Of a DNA stretch of 64,000 nucleotides, positions 57,385 to 64,000 are shown in pieces. The stretch's first letter is position 1; the number at the start of each line of letters is the position of its first letter. This DNA is from Hanleya hanleyi. Lineage: Eukaryota; Mollusca; Polyplacophora; Lepidopleurida; Hanleyidae. The translations under genes and the position numbers were made by a program. The stretch is from the NCBI GenBank assembly GCA_036873755.1, contig JAVTVY010025102.1:44330-108329 (forward strand). Reading direction: 5' to 3'. The notes beneath the pieces were generated by a model. It had not been told where the DNA came from. It saw only the letters and a program-made list of their open reading frames with translations, and did not search any database.

Positions 57385-57855
57385 GTCAGTCATATTGTGT
57401 GTGTGTATGCATGTATGCGTCTGTGTGTATGCATCTGTGTGTGTGTGTGTGTGTGTGTATGTGTGTGTGTGTATGTGTGTGTGTGCGCATGTGTGTGTGT
57501 GTGTTTGCGTGTGTGTACGCGTGTGTGTATGTGTGCTTGCGTGTCTGTGTTTACGCGTGTGCGTGTATGTGCATGTGTGTGTGTGCGTGTATGTGTGTGT
57601 GTGTGCGTGCGTGTGTGTATGCATGTGTGTATGCGTGTGTGTGTGCGGGTGCGTCTGTGTGTGCTTGCGAGTGTGTGTATGCGTGTGCGTATGCGTGCGT
57701 GGGTGTATGTATATGTGTACTTGAGTGTACGGGTGTGCGTGTATGCGTCGGTGTGTATGTGTGTGCGTGTGCGTGCATGTACGTGCATGTGTATGCCTGT
57801 ATGTGTGTGTATGCGTCTGTGTGTATGCGTCTGTGTGTATGCGTGTGTGTGTGTA
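57385..57855 (+). repeat. (GT)n-rich block, left of centre
   Basis: About 470 bases of GT dinucleotides with interspersed GCAT, GCGT and ACGCGT variants. It mirrors the (CA)n block at 59,027-59,365. Confidence 0.9.
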
Positions 57856-57856
57856 G

Positions 57857-58255
57857 GCAACCACCACCACCATCACCGGGTGTTGACGTCCGTCAGCACC
57901 ACCACTACCACCACCACTATCACCACTACCACCACCACTACCACCACCACCACCACCATCACCGGGCGTTGATTCCCGGCATCGCCATCACCACCACCAC
58001 CACCACCACCACACACCACCACACCATCACCACCACCACCACCACCACTGGGCACACACGCCCTGGTGTACCCTATGTGAGGTTCATTCTTATATGTGCA
58101 GACACCACCACCAACACCACCACCACCACACACTACCACCACACACACACCACCACTACCACATTCCACCACCACCACACACTACCACCACACACACACA
58201 CACCACCACATTCCACCACCACCACCACCACCACCACCACCACCACTGGGCGTTG
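57857..58255 (+). repeat. (CAC)n/(ACC)n block, left of centre
   Basis: Tracts of CAC and ACC triplets are broken by ATCACCGGGCGTTGA-type hairpins (57,882, 57,956) and a unique ~50-base insert (58,050-58,100). Mirrors 58,630-59,025. Confidence 0.9.
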
Positions 58256-58640
58256 ACGGGCGTCAACGCCCGGTGGTGGTGGGAGCTCCCGTGTTGCAGG
58301 CCTCTTGGATCGGAGCTCTTGGAGCTCAAAGCGTGTGAAGCTCAGAGCTCGGAAGTGACATTTGCATATGACCTCTGTGAAGTCACTTCCGCTTCCGTTC
58401 ACGTGACCGGAACTGACCTTTGACCCCTGCGCGAGCTAACAATACCGGATAAAAATTGCGCGCAAGGGTCAAAGGTCAGTTCCGGTCACGTGAACGGAAG
58501 CGGAAGTGACCTCACAGAGGTCATATACAAATGTCATTTCCGAGCTCTGAGCTCCACACGCTTTGAGCTCCAGGAGCTCCGATCCAAGAGCTCTGCCACA
58601 CGGGAGCTCCCACCATCACCGGGCGTTGACGCCCGTCAAC
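58256..58640. repeat. central region of the palindrome
   Basis: Arms meet across a 25-base spacer (58,434-58,458) that contains CCGGATAAAAA. Inner arms carry CACGTGACCGGAACTGACCT followed by TTGACCC and its inverse. Farther out are clusters of GAGCTC. The outer bounds are the small hairpin GGGCGTTGACG/CGTCAACGCCC (58,246-58,272 and 58,620-58,645). Confidence 0.88.
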
Positions 58641-59025
58641 GCCCGGTGGTGGTGGTGGTGGTGGTGATGATGGTGGTGGAATGTGGTGGTGGTGTGTGTG
58701 TGGTGGTAGTGTGTGGTGGTGGTGGAATGTGGTGGTGATGGTGTGTGTGTGGTGGTAGTGTGTGGTGGTGGTGTTGGTGGTGGTGTCTGTACATATAAGA
58801 ATGAACCGGGCATAGGGTACACCAGGACGTGTGTGCCCAGTGGTGGTGGTGGTGGTGGTGGTGATGGTGTGGTGGTGTGGTGTGGTGGTGGTGGTGGTGG
58901 TGGTGATGGCGCTGACGGGCGTCAACTCCCGGTGGTGGTGGTAGTGGTGGTGGTAGTGGTGATGGTGGTGGTGGTAGTGGTGGTGCTGCCGGACGTCAAC
59001 ACCCGGTGGTGGTGGTGGTGGTTGC
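58630..59025 (+). repeat. (GGT)n block, right of centre
   Basis: Complementary mirror of 57,857-58,255, including a hairpin at 58,914 and the ~50-base unique insert at 58,790-58,840. Confidence 0.9.
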
Positions 59026-59026
59026 A

Positions 59027-59365
59027 TACACACACACACATACACACAGACGCATACACACAGATACAGGCATACACATGCACGTACATGCACGCACACG
59101 CACACACATACACACAGACGCATACACGCACACGCGTACACACTCAAGTACAGATATACATACACTCACGCACGCATACACACGCGCATACACACACTCG
59201 CAAGCACACACAGACGCACACACACACACATGCATACACACATGCATACACACACACCTACACGTACACACACACACGCACACACACACACACACACAGA
59301 CGCACACACACACACACACAGATGCATACACCCAGACGCATACATGCATACACACACACACTATG
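59027..59365 (+). repeat. (CA)n-rich block, right of centre
   Basis: Complementary mirror of the (GT)n block but about 130 bases shorter. Confidence 0.9.
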
Positions 59366-59443
59366 ACTGATTATTCACATGCAGGGCATGAGAGCTTCTG
59401 AACCTGGGCCTGATTGAAATCCGGCAAGGTGGAACATTCGTGA

Positions 59444-59565
59444 ACATCCGGGTACTTTTACATCCGGGACTTTTACATCCGGGTACATCCGGGTTCTTGT
59501 ACATCCGGGGATTGTCGCTGAGGTCCGCGTTTACATCCGGGTACTCCTATGTTGGCCTATAAGAG
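59444..59565 (+). promoter_or_regulatory. ACATCCGGG motif cluster and TATAAGAG box of gene A, right arm
   Basis: Six ACATCCGGG motifs lie between 59,444 and 59,545, followed by TATAAGAG at 59,558-59,565. The sequence from CTATGTTGGCC through the box to CAGCCGATATG is almost identical to that before gene B (60,485-60,552). Confidence 0.75.
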
Positions 59566-59609
59566 CCAGAATTTTTACGGCATTCATGATTTCCAGATCC
59601 ACAGCCGAT

Positions 59610-59903
59610 ATGTTCTCTTGCGCAACTTGCTCGAAGCGCTTTCACCGACTGGACAGTTTGCGTTGTCACACACGTGCACGCCACGAAGTACCCATGCATA
59701 CATGTGCGGATTGTGATATAGCCTTTAAGCATCCCAGTCAATTGAGACGTCACCGAAATGTCATACACGGATCACGCTCGCCACTCTCGAGACCGGATAT
59801 TTCAGTTTCTATGGGAATGCATCTGAGAATAGAAGAACCCATGGAGGTAGATTCGCCGCCGCGTATTGAAGAGCCGATGGAGATTGATCCCAGTGTTGAA
59901 TGA
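59610..59903 (+). CDS. zinc-finger gene A, right arm
   Basis: The same protein as the left-arm copy at 56,868-57,161 except for Ala instead of Thr in the first Cys pair (CATC). Two C2H2 fingers, then SRSPLSRPDISVSMGMHL and the duplicated acidic tail. The start ATG lies 45 bases after the TATAAGAG box. An in-frame ATG at 59,586 would fall at or before the expected transcription start. No intron is apparent. The frame is intact in both arms, which implies a recent origin or continued use. Confidence 0.75.
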   Translation: MFSCATCSKRFHRLDSLRCHTRARHEVPMHTCADCDIAFKHPSQLRRHRNVIHGSRSPLSRPDISVSMGMHLRIEEPMEVDSPPRIEEPMEIDPSVE

Positions 59904-60032
59904 GAGAAGTAAGAGCTTCGAGCTTCAGTATCATAGATTGCCCGAAGACGTTTAGGTTACACTGAACGAAGATTGAACTTTCTGAAATGATGGCGTCTGA
60001 TTGATCGATAGGACGATCACCTCCCCTCTAAC

Positions 60033-60040
60033 TATAAATA
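60033..60040 (+). promoter_or_regulatory. TATAAATA box of the 93-residue gene, right arm
   Basis: The box lies 56 bases before the ATG at 60,096. The ACATCCGGG cluster is absent, so this gene has a different promoter from the zinc-finger genes. Confidence 0.6.
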
Positions 60041-60095
60041 CGGAAACACGCATGTTAGACGTACATTTCTCACAACTTGTACCAGACCCAATCAA

Positions 60096-60377
60096 ATGGA
60101 AAAGCCAGCCAATTCCAAGGCAGACGAGCAATCGTTGAAGATTGACGAAAAGGTGCCGGTTCCCGCTCGACTCCCCAAACGAAATACCAAAACATACCCG
60201 CCCATAACTATGGAAATGATAGATGATTTCTTCAGTGTGGGTTATAGCTCAGCCAGGGGAGAGCCCGGAGATCTCCGCTACCATCGCCAGCGATGCCTGA
60301 CCTGCCTTGAAGGTGTATCCTTGGCCGGATGTGATCTTTGCACGAAGAGAGAGGACATTTTCCAGTGGGCGAAGTGA
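60096..60377 (+). CDS. 93-residue cysteine-motif protein, right arm
   Basis: Mirror of 56,394-56,675 with six residue differences (for example NTKT instead of VTKR, and LAGCDLCTKRED instead of LAVCDLCTRREE). The cysteines CLTC and CDLC are kept in both. The family is not recognised. A single zinc-binding site is suggested by the two CxxC pairs 9 residues apart. Its stop lies only a few bases before the ACATCCGGG cluster of gene B, so the three genes are tightly packed. Confidence 0.7.
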   Translation: MEKPANSKADEQSLKIDEKVPVPARLPKRNTKTYPPITMEMIDDFFSVGYSSARGEPGDLRYHRQRCLTCLEGVSLAGCDLCTKREDIFQWAK

Positions 60378-60384
60378 ATTGAAC

Positions 60385-60506
60385 ATCCGGGCACTTTTAC
60401 ATCCGGAGACTTTTACATCCGGGTACATCCTGGTTCTTGTACATCCGAGATCTTGTCGCTGACGTCCGCGCCTACATCCGGGTACTTCTATGTTGGCCTA
60501 TAAGAG
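60385..60506 (+). promoter_or_regulatory. ACATCCGGG motif cluster and TATAAGAG box of gene B, right arm
   Basis: Six motifs (some changed, such as ACATCCTGG and ACATCCGAG) are followed by TATAAGAG at 60,499-60,506. It is closely related to the gene A promoter. Confidence 0.75.
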
Positions 60507-60549
60507 CCAGAATTTTACGGCATTCATCATTTCCAGATCCACAGCCGAT

Positions 60550-61449
60550 ATGTTATCTTGCACAAATTGTCAGAAGCCATTTACTCGCCCACAAGATTTG
60601 CGACGACACGAGTCCTCCATCCACAACGGTGCACGATATACTTGTATAACCTGCGCACGGTCATTTAATCGGGAAGATGCTTTACTGCGCCATGAACGCT
60701 TATTCCACGAAGGCGCGACGGAACAATGTAATGAATGTGGTCAACTCTTCAAACGACCCAGTCAGTTGAGACAGCACCAACGTTTGATTCATGGTCCGTC
60801 ACAAATTTCCACTAAAGAGGCACCCATGAGGGTCGAACCTAGTGAAGATGAGCCCGGAGAGACGAATGCCACTGGTGATGCGATCACGGAGAGCCCGCCT
60901 ATACCCACAGTTCAGAAGAGCCTAGATATCCAGCCGGTCCCTAGCATTACTGTTCCTAGTCATACGCCTGACAACAACGAACATTTTATGGAAGATGCGG
61001 TGGATGTTCCCAGCGATCTCTCACAGGACGCCCATCCAGTGAGTGACATCTATCGGCTCCATTGGCCCATGATACGACACTGTTTCCACCGTCATCGCCC
61101 TATTCAAGATATCTACATTTTCTGACTGACCAACCTCGCCCGTCTATGCAGCTACGTGGAAGCCATCTTCAATGACCAAGCTACGTCCTTCAAATTAAAT
61201 CTGGCGTTTGGTTATGTACTGCAGCATAAGGAGACAGGCCAAGTCCGATACTTTTATCCGAGCAGTAACATCCCGGTATTTGACCAACCGTTTACCATCA
61301 TTAACCGGGCGTCGCTACAGCCCGTGCTGGACCAAGTGGATATCTTGGGATGGGCCTATGAACAGCGCCCCAACTTCCAATGGGTCGTAGAGAGGGTGAC
61401 CAATGTTACGTTCTTCGTGACCAAATTACGGAATCTTCCCATCGGGTGA
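60550..61449 (+). pseudogene. zinc-finger gene B (polymerase N-terminal homologue), right arm
   Basis: Start at 60,550 (MLSCTNCQKPF), 44 bases after the TATA box. Three C2H2-type fingers: CTNCQKPFTRPQDLRRHESSIH, CITCARSFNREDALLRHERLFH and CNECGQLFKRPSQLRQHQRLIH. A linker follows (EPSEDEPGE), then HPVSDIYRLHWPMIRHCF. An in-frame TGA at 61,123-61,125 interrupts the text. Beyond it the same frame continues LNLAFGYVLQHKETGQVRYF, VFDQPFTIINRASL and VTNVTFFVTKLRNLPIG, and ends at 61,449. This corresponds to the N-terminal part of the 36-kb gene; the exonuclease and polymerase are absent in both arms. The truncated form could act as a DNA-binding protein only. The left arm has Arg at the stop position. 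Confidence 0.8.
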
Positions 61450-61949
61450 ATGTATTCATCCATGCACTGATAAATACTCAGAATGCACAAACAACTATCT
61501 GAGGATATGTTGCCTCAACGGTATCCTGGCCTGCCCGACGATGATTAGAATGAACGGTTCAGAGCGAACATGGCCGAAGATGGAACTTTCTCAAATGGAG
61601 ACTTCTGATTGGACAATAATACATCTAACGGACAGGAACGAATATGACAGATGCAAATGGTGGCCTCTGATTGGACAAGAGTCTTCTTGAATTGTAAATA
61701 TACCCAACGCGGCTCCCCCAGCGTGGGTATGATGTAACATTGGGCAGAATAAACTATATGAAAAAACTTGTTGTTGTTGTTGTTCTCTCATGTCTCATCC
61801 TTGTTGTTGTTGTTGTACTCTCTCCGGTCTGTTAAGGCGTAACGACGGACGTCACTGCATTTCGAAGAATTAGTGACAATTCCATGGAATATCTAGAAAA
61901 TCAGAGGTTCTGAGCTATTTCACCAGGGCGTTGAAGCATTGAGCTTGGT
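61450..61949. other. spacer between gene B and array, right arm
   Basis: Contains two CTGATTGGACAA (CCAAT-type) sites (61,607, 61,668), GTAAATATACCC near 61,696, AATAAA at 61,748 and (TTG)n blocks at 61,768-61,815. It mirrors 54,881-55,412. Confidence 0.6.
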
Positions 61950-62880
61950 GTTGGTGGGCGTTGCTACAAGATGACACCTCACACGACGCATTCGGACCAA
62001 GGATGGTCCATCTCTACACCAAATATCTTCCTTCACTGCCCCAAAATACCCGCTTTCGCTACTACTCGTACTGATGACGTCACCAATGACGTCACAGATG
62101 CTGCGGACATGCCTCAAATCGGGGTGTACACCCCGAGAGCTACAACATGACACCTCCCACGGCGCATTCGGACCAAGGATGGTCCATCTCTACCCCAAAC
62201 ACACCTCCACACACCCCCAAAAACGCCCACTTTGGCTATTACTCCTACTGATGACGTCACCGATGACGTCACAGATGACGTGAACATCCCTCAAATCGGA
62301 ATGTACACCCAAAGAGCTACAACATGACACCTCCCACGACGCATTCGGACCAAGGATGGTCCCTCTCTACCCCAAATACCTTCCTGCACTTCCCCAAAAT
62401 GCCCACTTTCGCTACTTCTCGTACTGATGACGTCACCGATGACGTCACAGATGAAGCGAACATCCCTAAAATGGAGATGTACACCCCGAGGGCTACAAAA
62501 TGACACCTCCCAGGACGCCTTCTGACCAAGGATGGTCCATCTCTACCTCAAGTACCTTCCTGCACAACCCCAAAATGACCACTTTACTTACTACAACCAA
62601 CCGCGCATGCGCAGATTGACGCGACTTGCAATAAAAAACACGCCATTCTGACTCTACCCCACACAAGCTTCACTTTGATACCTTCCACGACCCATTCGGA
62701 CCCATAGCGGCCCATCTCTACCCCAAACACACACCCGCATACCCCACAAAATGCCTGCTTTCTATACTACGGCCAGACTGCGCATGCGCAAAACGGACGA
62801 ACTATTAGTCCAGCCGGATGCTCCTCCACGAGAGCTTCAAAATAAGACCTCACACGACACCATAGGATCATTAGGGGCTC
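61950..62880 (-). repeat. Y-type array, right arm
   Basis: Mirror of 53,940-54,880, with paired TGACGTCA sites near 62,075-62,095, 62,252-62,275 and 62,427-62,448 and GCGCATGCGCAGATTGACGC near 62,602 and CTGCGCATGCGCA near 62,779. Confidence 0.85.
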
Positions 62881-64000
62881 ACCTAGACCCCAAAACGTCC
62901 ACCCAGTATGGGCCTATACTCCCATAGCCATGTAGTATAGGCTTATGGGCTTACCCAGGCCTCGGTGAACTTTTCCAAAAATTTCACCGTTTCTTTTCGA
63001 AACCCTTCCCATCGTGTTCTAAATGACGAGACGTGAAAAACAAATCCAAACAACCCATATCACAATGAACGTGTGTGAATTTCCCAGGTTGAACCTATAC
63101 CCCCATATAGCCAGTATGGAGCCATATGAGAGAGAGAGAGAGAGTATTAGTATGAGCCTATATACAGACCTACCCCGTACTTTTCGAAAAATGTCACCGT
63201 TTCGCTTCGAAATCCTTCCCATCGTGTTCTAAATGACGAGACGAGAAAAACAAATCCAAACAACCCATATCACAATGAACGTGTGTGAATTTCCCTGATT
63301 GGATCTATACCCCCATATAGCCAGTATGGGACTATATGGGCTATATGGTACTTTTCCAAAAATTTCACCGTTGCACTCCGAGACCCTTCCCATCGTGTTC
63401 TAAATGACGAGACGTGAAAAACAAATCCAAGCAACCCATATCGCAATGAATGTGTGTGAATTTCCCAGGTTGAACCTATACCCCCATATAGCCAGTATGG
63501 AGCTATATGAGCCTATATACAGACCTCGGTGACTTTCCCCCAAAATTTGACCGATTCGCTCCGAGACCACTCCCATTGTGTTTTTCTCGGCGAGACGAGA
63601 AAAACGAGACCCCACAACCCATAGTAAAGCCACTCCTCCCCCCATATAGCCAGTATGGCACTATATGGGGCTATATACCGGTGACTTTTTCCAAAAATTT
63701 CACCGTTTCGCTCCGGGACCCCTCCCATTGTGATTTTCTTGGCGAGACGAGAAAAGCGAGACCCCAAAACCCAAAGTAACACCCACAAAAAAATTTGACC
63801 ACCCCTCCCCCCATATAGCCAGTATGAGCCTATATACAGACCTCGGTGATTTTTCCCAAAAATTTCACCGATTCGCTCCGGGACCCCTCCCATTGTGTTT
63901 TTCTCGGCGAGACGAGAAAAACGAGACCCCACAACCCATAGTAACACCCACCAAAAAAAATTGACCACCCGTCCCCCCATATAGCCATTATGGAGCTATA
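62881..64000 (-). repeat. Z-type array, right arm (continues past window)
   Basis: Seven or so units of about 170 bases, complementary to the left-arm Z array. The inner units have ATCGTGTTCTAAATGACGAG; the outer ones have CATTGTGTTTTTCTCGGCGA. A (GA)n run (63,129-63,143) lies in one unit. The uninterrupted site matching the left-arm composite insertion is at 63,431-63,450. Confidence 0.85.

Larger units (their letters stand above)
48960..64000. mobile_element. giant palindromic element, arms >=5.5 kb, centre ~58,446
   Basis: The left arm (48,960-58,433) and right arm (58,459 to the window end) are inverted copies. Checked pairs: 56,394/60,377 and 56,868/59,903 (sums 116,771), 54,919/61,915 (116,834) and 58,422/58,470 (116,892). 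The small drift reflects indels. The arms contain the same three genes, the same promoters and the same two outer arrays in mirror order. Substitutions, a 37-bp deletion (left, ~55,830) and a stop (right, 61,123) differ between arms, and the left arm has an extra 3.7-kb insertion. The right end is outside the window. Long inverted arms around element genes fit a foldback or long-TIR transposon; the class is not established. Confidence 0.82.

Noticed and set aside
57267..58256. 329-codon open frame (and several others on both strands) in the centre of the palindrome
   Set aside because: Translation is Cys/Val or His/Thr runs from (GT)n and (CAC)n repeats; no real gene composition.
58256..58640. 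Palindrome as a pure assembly or read-folding artefact
   Set aside because: Arms differ by substitutions, a 37-bp deletion, block lengths and a 3.7-kb insertion, and a second diverged copy has the same layout. Independent read support is still needed.

Overview
This window is nuclear DNA from an animal, most likely a marine invertebrate. No rRNA, tRNA, CRISPR array or prokaryotic operon was seen, and no host protein-coding exon could be recognised. Nearly everything nameable is a transposable element, a satellite or a decayed element gene. DIRS-order and Penelope-like-type reverse transcriptases, a zinc-finger/family-B DNA polymerase element, and a short tail near 25.55 kb that resembles (from memory) mollusc SINE tails point to a lophotrochozoan, perhaps a gastropod. 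That placement is an inference.

Layout. 0-3.8 kb: sparse sequence with a short minisatellite, a broken LINE reverse-transcriptase fragment and pieces of a TTAA-flanked repeat family. 3.8-6.6 kb: a 5'-truncated non-LTR retrotransposon with a (TAA)n tail, inserted in the 3' end of a DIRS-like element (6.6-10.4 kb, minus strand: Gag-like, RT-RNase H, tyrosine recombinase). 11.5-20.4 kb: two copies of a large satellite locus built on the palindromic core GGTGGCGCCACC. The second copy is interrupted by a retroelement fragment. 21.9-24.0 kb: a tandem duplication of a ~220-bp unit in which each copy received a different insertion, so each copy is the empty site of the other. 26-31.7 kb: an old, partly inverted element with outer repeat arrays and a decayed zinc-finger gene. 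33.7-33.9 kb: a cluster of five hairpins. 36.2-39.9 kb: the longest copy of the zinc-finger/DNA polymerase B gene, frameshifted, 3'-truncated and split by a 326-bp TIR element. 41.4-42.5 kb: a TIR element with three internal repeats. 45-46.7 kb: degenerate repeats and a 31-bp G run.

49-64 kb is the main structure: a near-complete palindrome centred at about 58,446, with arms of at least 5.5 kb. Each arm holds, from the centre outward, simple-sequence blocks, a short C2H2 zinc-finger gene, a 93-residue cysteine-motif gene, a longer zinc-finger gene homologous to the N-terminus of the 36-kb polymerase gene, one repeat array with CRE-like and NRF-1-like palindromes, and a second ~170-bp array. 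The two zinc-finger genes share one promoter module (a cluster of ACATCCGGG motifs, then TATAAGAG). The arms differ by a few percent and carry different lesions. The left arm was later invaded by a 3.7-kb composite element made of two direct TIR-bearing repeats; the right arm still has the empty site. The same outer-array/inner-gene inverted layout recurs in degraded form at 26-31.7 kb, so it looks like a repeatable element architecture and not a one-off duplication. My best reading is a family of palindromic, long-inverted-repeat elements related to a DNA-polymerase-B-encoding mobile element.
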